Origin: CAYJAD01 sp964371505 | GTDB lineage: Bacteria; Desulfobacterota; Desulfovibrionia; Desulfovibrionales; Desulfovibrionaceae | Reading direction: 5' to 3' | DNA length: 16,189 nt | Assembly: GCA_964371505.1 (NCBI GenBank) | Contig: CAYJNG010000050.1 | Span: forward strand, 1-16,189 | In this document: piece after piece, positions 1 to 7,308 of the stretch | Layout of the letters: each line of letters opens with the position of its first letter | Position numbering within the stretch: the first letter of the stretch is position 1 | Program-made: the position numbers and the translations under genes | Notes under the pieces: model-generated | Databases searched by the model: none | The model's input: the letters and a program-made list of their open reading frames with translations, nothing else | What the model was told of the DNA's origin: nothing

Positions 1-1970
1 TAGGCGACTCCATAGAAGAAATTTTTGATGCCGTAAAACATGCCGCCATGATACACAAATCCGGCGGTGGCACAGGGTTTTCTTTCTCACGCTTGCGCCC
101 TGCTCAAAGCCGTGTGGGTTCCACAGGCGGTGTGGCTTCAGGGCCTGTATCTTTTTTACGTATTTTCAACACCGCCACCGAACAAATTAAACAAGGCGGC
201 ACCAGACGCGGCGCCAATATGGGCATTTTGCGCATAGACCATCCAGACATTATGGATTTCATAGCCGCCAAAGAGCAAGAGGGCGAGTTTAACAACTTCA
301 ATCTCTCCGTGGGCCTTACCGAAGATTTCATGCATGCGGTGGAAAAAGATACCGACTATGCCCTCATAGCACCTCACGATGGCAGTGAGTGTGCTCGCCT
401 AAGTGCACGTCATGTATTTACGGTGCTTGTGCAAAAAGCTTGGGAATCCGGAGACCCCGGCATTGTGTTCCTTGACCGCATCAACCGCGATAACCCCACC
501 CCCGATCAAGGAGATATAGAGTCCACCAACCCTTGCGGTGAGCAACCCTTACTCCCTTACGAAGCTTGCAACTTAGGCTCCATTAACTTGGCACTTTTTG
601 TAACCCAAACAAGCCTAGATAAAACACCGGAAAATCAAATAGACTGGGACGAGTTGGCCCGTGTTGTCCATATAAGTGTACGCTTTTTAGATAATGTTAT
701 TGATGCTTCGCGCTTTCCACTACAACGCATTGCGGATAAGGTTGAGCAAAACCGCAAGATAGGCCTTGGCATCATGGGCTTTGCCGATATGCTCTTCCAA
801 TTGGGTGTGGCATATGACTCTGAAGAAGGTTTGAAAATTGGCGAAAAAGTTATGGCTTTTATCAATGATGAAGGACACAAAGCCTCAGCACTGCTAGCCC
901 AAGAGCGCGGCGCTTTTCCGGCCTATGCCACGTCTATTTTTGCCAAAGCAGGCCGTGGCCCTTACCGCAATGCCACAGTAACCACCATTGCGCCCACAGG
1001 CACGCTATCCCTCATAGCCGGTTGCTCTTCCGGCGTGGAACCTCTATTTGCCCTTTGCTTTACCCGCCATATCTTGGACGGCGAAAAACTTGTGGAAATG
1101 AACCCATACTTTGAAAAAGCTTTGGCCTCCATAGGCGCACAAAGCCCTGAGCTCATGGAAAGTGTCATGCAGCGCGGCTCCATACGTCACATGGAATTTT
1201 TACCAGAAAATTTACGCCATGTGTTTACCACAGCCATGGACATTGCTCCAGAATGGCACCTGAAAATGCAAGCGGCCTTTCAAAAACATACAGACAATGC
1301 CGTATCTAAAACCGTAAATCTCCCTCATTCAGCCACGCAAGAAGATATTTACAATATTTATTGGCTGGCCTTTTCCGAAGGCTGCAAGGGCGTAACGGTA
1401 TATCGCGATGGATGCAAATCCGTGCAAGTACTTTCCACCGGACAAGGGCAAAAAGCGCAAGAGAAACCCGCAACAAATGCGCAAGACACTGAATCCATAG
1501 CAGATACCGGCAATGTTCGCCGTCGCCCCGACGTGGTGCAAGGCTTTACACACAAAGTACAAACAGGCCTTGGCGGCATGTACCTTACCGTTAATGAAGT
1601 CAATGGTAAGCCCTTTGAGGTTTTTGCCACCATTGGCAAATCCGGCCGCTCCATCACAGCTAAAGCCGAAGCCATTGGGCGCTTAGTTTCTTTGGCTTTA
1701 CGTTCCGGTGTAAGCGTGCGCGATATTGTAAGCCAAATTAAAGGTATTGGCGGTGAGCACCCCGTCTTTCGCGATAAAGGCTTACTCTTATCCATTCCCG
1801 ATGCCATAGCTTGGGTACTAGAGCGACGCTACCTTGAAGGTGCAGACGCGGTGGACATTCACGCCACATCCATACACGTGCCCACATGTCCGGACTGCGG
1901 TAATGAGCTTATTTTCCAAGAAGGCTGCCATATGTGTCAGGCATGCTCCTTTACCAAGTGCGGAGGCTAA
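1..1970 (+). CDS. nrdJ: Adenosylcobalamin-dependent (class II) ribonucleotide reductase, 3' part
   Basis: This enzyme reduces ribonucleotides to deoxyribonucleotides in the cytoplasm, using a B12-generated thiyl radical and no oxygen. The frame is open through the left edge (first whole codon at base 3), so the N-terminus, including the first redox cysteine and any ATP-cone, lies outside the window; about 655 residues are visible. The start shows the conserved HKSGGGTGFSFSRLRP stretch. NPCGE, with the expected radical cysteine encoded at 534-536, is followed by the family's NLGSINL segment. APTGTLS and the following glycine/serine-rich segment form the expected substrate-phosphate region. A TSCPD-type domain follows (GGMYLTVNEV to GIGGEHPVF). 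The C-terminus ends in paired cysteines (CPDCG, then CHMCQACSFTKCGG), fitting a zinc-ribbon/swinging-arm tail that re-reduces the active site. The family call is firm; only the 5' end is missing. Confidence 0.96.
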   Translation, partial: GDSIEEIFDAVKHAAMIHKSGGGTGFSFSRLRPAQSRVGSTGGVASGPVSFLRIFNTATEQIKQGGTRRGANMGILRIDHPDIMDFIAAKEQEGEFNNFNLSVGLTEDFMHAVEKDTDYALIAPHDGSECARLSARHVFTVLVQKAWESGDPGIVFLDRINRDNPTPDQGDIESTNPCGEQPLLPYEACNLGSINLALFVTQTSLDKTPENQIDWDELARVVHISVRFLDNVIDASRFPLQRIADKVEQNRKIGLGIMGFADMLFQLGVAYDSEEGLKIGEKVMAFINDEGHKASALLAQERGAFPAYATSIFAKAGRGPYRNATVTTIAPTGTLSLIAGCSSGVEPLFALCFTRHILDGEKLVEMNPYFEKALASIGAQSPELMESVMQRGSIRHMEFLPENLRHVFTTAMDIAPEWHLKMQAAFQKHTDNAVSKTVNLPHSATQEDIYNIYWLAFSEGCKGVTVYRDGCKSVQVLSTGQGQKAQEKPATNAQDTESIADTGNVRRRPDVVQGFTHKVQTGLGGMYLTVNEVNGKPFEVFATIGKSGRSITAKAEAIGRLVSLALRSGVSVRDIVSQIKGIGGEHPVFRDKGLLLSIPDAIAWVLERRYLEGADAVDIHATSIHVPTCPDCGNELIFQEGCHMCQACSFTKCGG

Positions 1971-2065
1971 TACGCTAAGTATTGTTTTTATCGGGCTACA
2001 AAGTGTTCTATGTATTCCCATGAAGTCTTTTATCTATTAAGTACATACGCAAGAAAGAGGGTTAT

Positions 2066-2674
2066 ATGAAAAGAAGTTTTTCTGAATTATGCTGCACAGC
2101 GATAGATACCATGATGTCCAATAAGGGCCTAGGGCAAGGGCCGCAGCCACTGCCCTCCAAGCCAGTCCTAGCTCTATATATGATTGTAATGGCTGCCGTG
2201 GGCTATGGCGTGTATGTCGTATCGCATGCGCCCGATGTCAACACGTTTCTTGCCATACTCATGAGCCTAAGCTTCATTAAATTCTTCATACTCTATGTTG
2301 TGGCAACTTGGGTAGTGTGCTTTGCATGGACTTTTTTTGCAGTCCTTATAGACAATGCATTGCTTTATAAGCTCAATGGAAAAATATCGATAGCCCTTTC
2401 CATAGGCTTACTTTTTTTCATGATTTATGGCTTAAATATAAACTTTGTCCATGAGCATATAGAAAACACCACTCTTGCCATGCTAGAAGAAGAACTGGGA
2501 GATGTGAGCCCTCAAAGCTTTGCCCATGAAGACGGGGGCAACTTTTCCGGCACTGTCTCTTTAAAAAATGGCTCCACAAGCGAAATCATACCCTATACAA
2601 TCACCGTTACAGGGTATAAGAGCGGCAGGCGTAGCTCTTCTTATCATGTTGATATAAAATACACAAAACCCTAG
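2066..2674 (+). CDS. Unrecognised multi-pass membrane protein
   Basis: I do not recognise this 202-residue protein. Hydrophobic segments at about residues 34-53, 59-78, 79-98 and 107-127 look like four membrane helices. The N-terminal ~33 residues are polar, with a Gly/Pro/Gln-rich patch. A soluble tail of about 75 residues follows the last helix; it starts acidic (LEEELGDVS) and becomes beta-rich and basic (TITVTGYKSGRRSSS). Residues 20-33 carry no signal sequence. The start is supported by AAAGAGGG about 5 nt before ATG. The gene lies 95 nt after nrdJ on the same strand and ends at a strong intrinsic terminator, so it is either the last gene of the nrdJ transcript or a short unit of its own. 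No functional motif is visible and no function is proposed. Confidence 0.75.
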   Translation: MKRSFSELCCTAIDTMMSNKGLGQGPQPLPSKPVLALYMIVMAAVGYGVYVVSHAPDVNTFLAILMSLSFIKFFILYVVATWVVCFAWTFFAVLIDNALLYKLNGKISIALSIGLLFFMIYGLNINFVHEHIENTTLAMLEEELGDVSPQSFAHEDGGNFSGTVSLKNGSTSEIIPYTITVTGYKSGRRSSSYHVDIKYTKP

Positions 2675-2690
2675 CTTTATCCCAATATAC

Positions 2691-2724
2691 AAAAAGGGGA
2701 TACATAGCGCGTATCCCCTTTTTT
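2691..2724 (+). terminator. Intrinsic terminator, probably bidirectional
   Basis: A 13-bp perfect stem (AAAAAGGGGATAC at 2691-2703 with GTATCCCCTTTTT at 2711-2723) encloses a 7-nt loop and runs into a T-tract. It sits 17 nt after the stop of the membrane-protein gene. Because the left arm begins with A5, the minus strand also has a T5 tract after the hairpin, so it can also stop leftward transcription from the U32 gene that ends at 2905. Confidence 0.9.
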
Positions 2725-2789
2725 ATTATCTAATTAATGCCAGAGTCATGTCTTGTGTAGTCGACATCTGAAAAAAATATTTTATATGC

Positions 2790-2841
2790 CTAAAATTTGC
2801 CAAAAAACGTATTTCATACGTTCATTTCTGGCAAATTTTAG
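2790..2841. repeat. Nested inverted repeat (two-storey hairpin)
   Basis: The outer arms CTAAAATTTGCCA (2790-2802) and TGGCAAATTTTAG (2829-2841) are a perfect 13-bp inverted repeat. Inside is a second perfect 7-bp repeat, AACGTAT (2806-2812) with ATACGTT (2816-2822), closing a 3-nt loop. Read on the minus strand, the inner hairpin is followed by a run of T, so it could act as a secondary terminator for the U32 gene upstream on that strand. The inner half belongs to the repeated element at 2803-2900. Confidence 0.85.
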
Positions 2842-2900
2842 CTCGGCACACAAATTAAGAGTACTATTTTTATAGATGTTTACGTGTTTTTCAGTGTTGA
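2803..2900. repeat. Dispersed intergenic element, copy 1
   Basis: This 98-nt stretch matches 14163-14261 in the same orientation. The first 32 nt (2803-2834) agree at 28 of 32 positions, and the last 14 nt (TTTTTCAGTGTTGA, 2887-2900) are identical. The ~52 nt between are diverged but differ by only one base in length. On the minus strand the element lies directly behind the U32 gene, whose stop codon is 4 nt away. No ORF is present. It may be a miniature mobile or REP-like element, a 3'-UTR structure or a small RNA; the sequence does not decide. Confidence 0.7.
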
Positions 2901-2904
2901 CGAA

Positions 2905-4176
2905 CTAAAAAGCTTCCACATAAGCTCCGGCGGCTAAGCCAGCCAATTCGCAATGCAGCACAGCCTCCATGCCGGGGTGAACAGTATCCACCCGCTCGCC
3001 CACATGATTTTCCAAAGCATAGGCCCCCACTCGTAAAGCTGGCCTTTGCCCTCCAGGCATAAATACATAAGCCTCGCGCGAAGCTGCCCATTGCGAGCGA
3101 ACAGACACACGCCACACACCACGAGAAAGTTCTTCTTCCAATCGTGCCAATAAGGGTGAGTGTCCACCGCGCCCTCGCGTATGTGCCTCAGCAAGCTTTA
3201 CATGCTTAGGCACAAAAAAGCCCGTACCCAAATCGCGTGATGTCCACTGCTCAATATCATGCATCAATTGCGGTAAAGCTTCTCGCCACTGCGCACGCGT
3301 GGGCTGTGTTTGGGCTAAATCAATGGCACGACGGTAGCCATCCACTGCATGGGCCGTGTAGGCGCCCGTGCGCATACGCCCTTCAATTTTTAAAGCCTGT
3401 ACCCCTTGGCGCACAAACCACGGCACAAAGGGCAATAAGCATAAATCTTCCGGTGACCAAAAAGCAGAATAGCCTTCTTCACCTTGCGTGATTTCCCACG
3501 TTTCCTTGCCAGAGCGCCAACTTTCTTCAAAGGCCTGTACTTTCCCTGGCATGGGGCGATACTCAAAACGGCAAGGCTGCGTACATTGGCCGGCATTGGC
3601 CGGTCTATTATTAAGCCATGCCGACAGCAAACATTGCCCTGAAATGGCAAGGCATTGCGCCCCATGAACAAAACACTCCAGCTCCACCTCAGGGCAGGCC
3701 TTGCGAATGGCGCGAATTTCCGCAAAGCGTAGCTCACGCGCTAAATTTACACGCTCAGCCCCTTGCTCATGCCAAAAAGCCACCGAAGCGGCATTGCATG
3801 TATTGGCCTGTGTGGAAAGGTGAATAGGAATATGCGAAAAATGCTTTTTTGCCAAAGAAAACACACCGGCATCGGCGATAATATAAGCGTCTACGTCGGC
3901 ATTGGCCCCCAGCGTTAAATTTTCTAGGGCCGCAGAAAGCTGATGCTGACGAGGAAAGGCATTACAGCAAAAAAACAATTGTACGCCGGCGGCCTTGGTC
4001 TTGGCGCGCGCCAAAAGTAAATCTTCTTGCGAAAAGGGACGTCCGGCACGTAAGGAGGCAGATCCGCCCAAATACACGGCATTGGCACCGTATAAAATGG
4101 CCGCATCCAATTGATCCATATTGCCCACAGGAGCCAGCAGCTCCGTTGAAAAAGAGGAAGGTGTTTGTGTTTGCAT
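2905..4176 (-). CDS. U32 family protein, TrhP/YegQ-like (probable tRNA hydroxylation factor)
   Basis: This 423-residue protein belongs to the collagenase-like peptidase U32 family. Characterised relatives of YegQ/TrhP type act in prephenate-dependent hydroxylation of wobble uridine in tRNA; others act on rRNA or ubiquinone. The N-terminus shows the family opening ELLAPVGNMDQLDAAILYGANAVYLGG (residues ~12-38), then IHLSTQANTCNAA (118-130) and the U32 signature around ECFVHGAQC...SGQCLLS. Cysteines 175, 182, 198 and 202 are placed as in relatives that bind an iron-sulfur cluster. The C-terminal third is the usual accessory domain. YegQ is about 450 residues, so the length fits. The start is the ATG at 4176; AAGG is only 2 nt upstream and lies in a hairpin. 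It lies 99 nt after the PHP gene on the same strand. The exact substrate (tRNA, rRNA or other) is inference. Confidence 0.85.
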   Translation of the reverse strand: MQTQTPSSFSTELLAPVGNMDQLDAAILYGANAVYLGGSASLRAGRPFSQEDLLLARAKTKAAGVQLFFCCNAFPRQHQLSAALENLTLGANADVDAYIIADAGVFSLAKKHFSHIPIHLSTQANTCNAASVAFWHEQGAERVNLARELRFAEIRAIRKACPEVELECFVHGAQCLAISGQCLLSAWLNNRPANAGQCTQPCRFEYRPMPGKVQAFEESWRSGKETWEITQGEEGYSAFWSPEDLCLLPFVPWFVRQGVQALKIEGRMRTGAYTAHAVDGYRRAIDLAQTQPTRAQWREALPQLMHDIEQWTSRDLGTGFFVPKHVKLAEAHTRGRGGHSPLLARLEEELSRGVWRVSVRSQWAASREAYVFMPGGQRPALRVGAYALENHVGERVDTVHPGMEAVLHCELAGLAAGAYVEAF

Positions 4177-4200
4177 GGCCTTTATGTAGGCCGAAGCCTT
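4177..4200 (-). promoter_or_regulatory. Alternative hairpins overlapping the U32 ribosome binding site
   Basis: Read on the minus strand, the bases before ATG give three short segments. AGGC and GCCT pair around a UUCG tetraloop (4188-4199). GGCCT and AGGCC pair around ACATAA (4177-4192). Both hairpins need the same middle segment, and the second hides the only AAGG before the start codon. This is the layout of a small translational switch, or a chance run of GGCC words. It matters only if the transcript starts upstream of 4200. Confidence 0.35.
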
Positions 4201-4275
4201 AGCAGGGTCAAGAGGAAAGCGTCACGCCTGTGCAAAGCGCTTATTCAAACAGTGTAAGATTGCCGTAGCAACTCT

Positions 4276-5226
4276 CTATACCGGCAAACCTAAGCTGCGC
4301 CTATGCTCTTTGAGGTTTTGTAATATATCTTCCCCAATGCGCAAATTTCCTTTGCCAAAACCCAAATGAATATTAGGCTTTACCGCACCGTGATAGTCAG
4401 ACCCGCCACTAATGCAAAGGTCGTATTTCTGCGCCAAGGCCAACATACGCTGGGTGGTATCAGGGTCATGCTCGCTATGGTAAACCTCAAGGCCATGCAA
4501 GCCCAGCTCCTTTAACTTTCCCACATAGGCGTCTAGCCACGACGCTGTGCAGCGAATAAGCCCCGGATGCGCCAAGCAAATGGTGGCTCCGGCCTCACGC
4601 AAAAGGCGGAAAACTTCCTCCACTTCCAAAAGTTTTTTTGGCTCATAGGCAGAGCAACCATCGCCTAAATACTTAGTAAAGGCTTCCTTGGTATTTTGCA
4701 CATAGCCTTTTTCCAAAAGCACCGTGGCAATATGCGGCCTCCCCACACTGTTTTGCTTCTTGGTGGCGTGTGAGCTGCGCTTTTTACCTTTTTTAATTTT
4801 CTTCAAAACTTTTTGGAAAAAACTTTCTTTATTCTGGCTAGAGCGCGTGGCGCGAAGCACCTCTTCATAAGTAATCTCTATGCCCATGGCTTGCAATTTT
4901 TGCACAATAACCGCATTGCGTTGCGAGCGGTTAAGCCGCAAAGTGTGTAGGGTTTCCTCAAGAGCCACAGCGCCTTGCGGTATCCAAAGGCCCAAAATAT
5001 GCACCTCTCCACAATCGGAAAACACGGAAAGTTCACAACCGCGTATAATTTCCACATTATCTTTGCGGCCTTGGGCTTCAGCTTCACTAAGCCCTTCTAA
5101 GGTGTCATGGTCGGTTATGGCTATGGCGCTTAGGCCCAGCTTAGCTGCTTTTGCCACCAGCTCTGCAGGCGTATCGCGCCCATCTGACGCCAATGTATGC
5201 GTGTGTAAGTCCACAAATTTTACCAT
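4276..5226 (-). CDS. PHP-domain phosphoesterase (RNase AM/YciV-like)
   Basis: This 316-residue cytoplasmic metal-dependent phosphoesterase is related to YciV (RNase AM), a 5'-3' exoribonuclease and 3',5'-nucleotide phosphatase. The PHP metal ligands are visible: H8 and H10 in DLHTHT, D15, H40 in ITDHDTLEG, E65 in GCELS, H220 in LAHPG, H250, and D277/H279 in GGSDYHG. The start chosen is 5226: ATG there has a G-rich ribosome site (GGGGGG) 3 nt away, and the PHP domain begins at once. An in-frame ATG at 5364 would add 46 residues resembling no PHP N-terminus. Residues ~131-159 form a Lys/Arg/Ser-rich insert before the conserved VGRPHIA. It is divergently transcribed from the Trm112-like gene and probably precedes the U32 gene in one unit. 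Substrate is not certain. Confidence 0.88.
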   Translation of the reverse strand: MVKFVDLHTHTLASDGRDTPAELVAKAAKLGLSAIAITDHDTLEGLSEAEAQGRKDNVEIIRGCELSVFSDCGEVHILGLWIPQGAVALEETLHTLRLNRSQRNAVIVQKLQAMGIEITYEEVLRATRSSQNKESFFQKVLKKIKKGKKRSSHATKKQNSVGRPHIATVLLEKGYVQNTKEAFTKYLGDGCSAYEPKKLLEVEEVFRLLREAGATICLAHPGLIRCTASWLDAYVGKLKELGLHGLEVYHSEHDPDTTQRMLALAQKYDLCISGGSDYHGAVKPNIHLGFGKGNLRIGEDILQNLKEHRRSLGLPV

Positions 5227-5400
5227 ACGCCCCCCCAGCACACCAAGAAATAATAAAATATATATGTTAAGAATATCACAAAGCCCGCCGATGAACAATG
5301 TTTTAATACATATTCCCGAAATACGGCATGGCTTTTGTGCAAATACAAAGCTAGCCCGCCCCACAACTTTTGCCTAAAAGGCTTTGTTCATAAAAAGCCA

Positions 5401-5429
5401 TTGCTAGCCCTGCTAAATTGCGCTATTTT
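5401..5429 (+). promoter_or_regulatory. Candidate sigma-70 promoter for the Trm112-yfcE unit
   Basis: TTGCTA (5401-5406) and TATTTT (5424-5429) each match 4 of 6 consensus bases and are separated by 17 nt. Transcription would begin near 5436, giving a leader of about 60 nt that contains the hairpin at 5457-5477. This is consensus matching by eye only. Confidence 0.4.
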
Positions 5430-5456
5430 CCAAGGCCAACAGTACAGCTTACATAA

Positions 5457-5477
5457 GGCGCGCGCTTTTTGTGCGCC
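5457..5477 (+). promoter_or_regulatory. GC-rich leader hairpin before the Trm112-like gene
   Basis: GGCGCGC (5457-5463) pairs with GTGCGCC (5471-5477), with one G-U pair, around a GCTTTTT loop. It ends 5 nt before the AGGA ribosome site (5483-5486). It could stabilise or modulate the leader; it has no T-run after it and so is not an obvious terminator. Confidence 0.4.
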
Positions 5478-5494
5478 CACATAGGATAAATAAT

Positions 5495-5680
5495 ATGAAT
5501 AAAGAATTACTCAACCTTCTCGCATGCCCCAAATGCCACGGCCCCTTAACCATACAAGTCATTAAAGGTAAAGACAAAGGCCTTATTTGCGAGGCGTGCG
5601 CCCTTGTGTATCCCATTCGTGACGCCATACCCATTATGCTCATTGAAGAAGCCACACCCTTGCAACAAAAACAAGACTAA
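5495..5680 (+). CDS. Trm112-like (UPF0434/YcaR) zinc-ribbon protein
   Basis: This is a 61-residue protein of the Trm112p-like family. Eukaryotic and archaeal Trm112 activates methyltransferases; the role of the bacterial YcaR-type forms is less settled. It opens with the family pattern LLNLLACPKCHGPL and has a second CEAC pair before the hydrophobic VYPIRDAIPIML segment, giving the CxxC...CxxC zinc-ribbon layout. Length matches YcaR (about 60 residues). The start at 5495 has AGGATAAATA upstream and gives the normal N-terminus; an in-frame ATG at 5471 would only add eight unrelated residues and would overlap the leader hairpin. Only 5 nt separate it from yfcE, so the two are almost certainly cotranscribed. 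Its partner methyltransferase, if any, is not in the window. Confidence 0.88.
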   Translation: MNKELLNLLACPKCHGPLTIQVIKGKDKGLICEACALVYPIRDAIPIMLIEEATPLQQKQD

Positions 5681-5685
5681 AGCTC

Positions 5686-6240
5686 ATGCGAATTCTTATA
5701 GCCTCAGACATACACGGTGCCCTTGATTCTGCACTTTTTTTGCAAGAAAAAGCAGACCAATGGAAGCCGGACTTATGCTTGCTTTTAGGGGATTACCTCT
5801 ACCACGGGCCGCGCAACCCCCTGCCCAAAAGCTATACCCCCCAAGATGTGGCGGTGGCCTTGGGTGATATTGCCAAAAAAGGCATAAAAATTTTAGCTGT
5901 GCGCGGCAATTGCGATGCACAGGTGGATGAAGGCCTACTGCCCTTTCCCCTTGCGGAGCAATGCTCACTTTACGTGGATGGTTTTGCCATGCTGGCAACC
6001 CATGGGCATCAATACGGGCGTGACCCCGACTTTTCCAGTGTAGAAGACGGTACCGTGGTTTTTAGCGGGCATATACACTTTCCCGTGGCAGAGCAGCGTC
6101 ATGGAGTCACTTGGTGCAACCCCGGCACCATTAGCCTACCCAAGCAAGGCGCCGTGCGTAGCTATGCTATTTATGAAAACAAGGTATTTACCGTATATGA
6201 CATGCAAGATGCAGTGATACTACAATACACCATTGCATAA
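5686..6240 (+). CDS. yfcE: YfcE-type metallophosphodiesterase
   Basis: This 184-residue calcineurin-like phosphoesterase has the same length as E. coli YfcE, which is manganese-dependent and cleaves phosphodiester model substrates; the physiological substrate is unknown. All metal-site motifs are present in order: SDIHG (D8, H10), LLLGDYLYHGPRNP (D36, H40), RGNCD (N75), THGH (106, 108) and SGHIH (129, 131). The GDxxxHGPRNP segment is characteristic of YfcE rather than of other small phosphoesterases. The ATG lies 5 nt after the Trm112-like stop, with AAAGCTC just before it, which suggests translational coupling more than a strong own ribosome site. The protein is intact. Confidence 0.93.
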   Translation: MRILIASDIHGALDSALFLQEKADQWKPDLCLLLGDYLYHGPRNPLPKSYTPQDVAVALGDIAKKGIKILAVRGNCDAQVDEGLLPFPLAEQCSLYVDGFAMLATHGHQYGRDPDFSSVEDGTVVFSGHIHFPVAEQRHGVTWCNPGTISLPKQGAVRSYAIYENKVFTVYDMQDAVILQYTIA

Positions 6241-6285
6241 AAACATGACGCCATATAAAAGCAATATACTTTTTTAGGAACATAC

Positions 6286-7299
6286 ATGCCCACCACGCTT
6301 TCATCATCACACTTTCCTGTAGCTTTGGCTTCCTGCACAAACTATGAACAGCAGCCAGTGGAAGATGCGGTGCGCAATATTTTATACCAAAGCAATATAC
6401 TTGCAACTAGCACTGCCACGCCTGCTTTATTTACCCGCGGCATGCACGTGCTCATAAAACCCAATTTACTGCGCGCTCACGCACTTTCTTGTACGCACCC
6501 TACCGTGGTGCGTGCGGCTTGCCTTTGCTTACAAGAGCATGGCATACGCGTCAGCGTGGCAGATTCACCAGGTTTTGGCTCAGCCCCTAGCGTGGCTGAT
6601 GCTCTAGGCTTAAGCCAAGCCTTGCAGCCATTGGGTATTAAGGTACAAAGCTTTAGCAACGTACAACCTATTACGCTACACCGCGGGCCACAGTGCGGGC
6701 CACAAAAGGGCGACGATGCCTCTCTAGGCTCTTGGGGCATAGCCCGCGAAGCCCTAGAAGCTGACGCCATACTCTCCGTACCGCGTTGTAAAGCCCATGG
6801 GCAAATGGCCATGACCCTTGGGGTAAAAAATATTTTTGGTTGCATTTGCGGATTACGCAAAGCCATGGCCCATGCCGTGCAAGGGCGCAGCTTAGAAGAT
6901 TTTTGCCATAGCATTTTATCTTTATACGCGGCGCTTCCTCCCACCGCGGCCCTTATGGACGGCATCACCGCCATGCATATTACGGGCCCTTCCGGCGGAA
7001 AACCTTATGACTTGCACTGCCTTGCGGCTAGTCCCTCAGCCATGGCTTTAGATACCGCCATCTACAGCCTTTTAGGCTTTACACCGGCGCAAATTCCCCT
7101 TTGGAACTACGCGCAACAACAACAATTACCGGCGGCCTTTGAACATAATATTCACCACACCGGCGCACAACCGCCACAACTCTATTCTACCACTACAGAA
7201 GCTCCTTATCTTTTACCGCAAAACTTAAGCCATGTGTCCTTTGCGCCGCATACTTTAATAAAAAGTTTTGCTAAAAGGGTATGGAGCCGTATCTTTTAA
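6286..7299 (+). CDS. DUF362 domain protein
   Basis: This is a 337-residue protein of the DUF362 family, found widely in anaerobes and often linked with iron-sulfur proteins; no reaction is established. Visible family motifs are the early VLIKPNL (residues ~55-61), THPTVVRAA, VADSPGFGSA, and the core CKAHGQMAMTLGVKNIFGC followed by GLRKAMAHA (168-197). About eight cysteines are present, including C168, C186 and C188, but there is no CxxCxxCxxxC ferredoxin domain, which some DUF362 proteins carry. The start has TAGGA 6 nt before ATG. It lies 45 nt after yfcE, and its stop codon is embedded in the ribosome site of thiE (TAAGGAGAGG), so it is cotranscribed and probably coupled with thiE. A direct thiamine role is not shown by the sequence. 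Confidence 0.88.
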   Translation: MPTTLSSSHFPVALASCTNYEQQPVEDAVRNILYQSNILATSTATPALFTRGMHVLIKPNLLRAHALSCTHPTVVRAACLCLQEHGIRVSVADSPGFGSAPSVADALGLSQALQPLGIKVQSFSNVQPITLHRGPQCGPQKGDDASLGSWGIAREALEADAILSVPRCKAHGQMAMTLGVKNIFGCICGLRKAMAHAVQGRSLEDFCHSILSLYAALPPTAALMDGITAMHITGPSGGKPYDLHCLAASPSAMALDTAIYSLLGFTPAQIPLWNYAQQQQLPAAFEHNIHHTGAQPPQLYSTTTEAPYLLPQNLSHVSFAPHTLIKSFAKRVWSRIF

Positions 7300-7308
7300 G
7301 GAGAGGTT

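Noticed and set aside
1358..1807. Long minus-strand ORF inside nrdJ (149 codons)
   Set aside because: Antisense shadow of a conserved coding region, with no recognisable motif or ribosome site.
5227..5364. 46-codon N-terminal extension of the PHP protein from ATG 5364
   Set aside because: The extension does not resemble the family, overlaps A/T-rich intergenic sequence, and the internal ATG at 5226 has a G-rich ribosome site right before the PHP motif.
4880..5377. 165-codon plus-strand ORF opposite the PHP gene
   Set aside because: It is the complement of conserved PHP codons; the protein is Ser/Arg/Pro-rich with no domain, as expected of a shadow frame.
6258..6402. 14-bp direct repeat AAAGCAATATACTT at 6258 and 6389
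   Set aside because: One copy is inside a conserved coding region, and a single exact 14-mer pair is about what chance gives in 16 kb.
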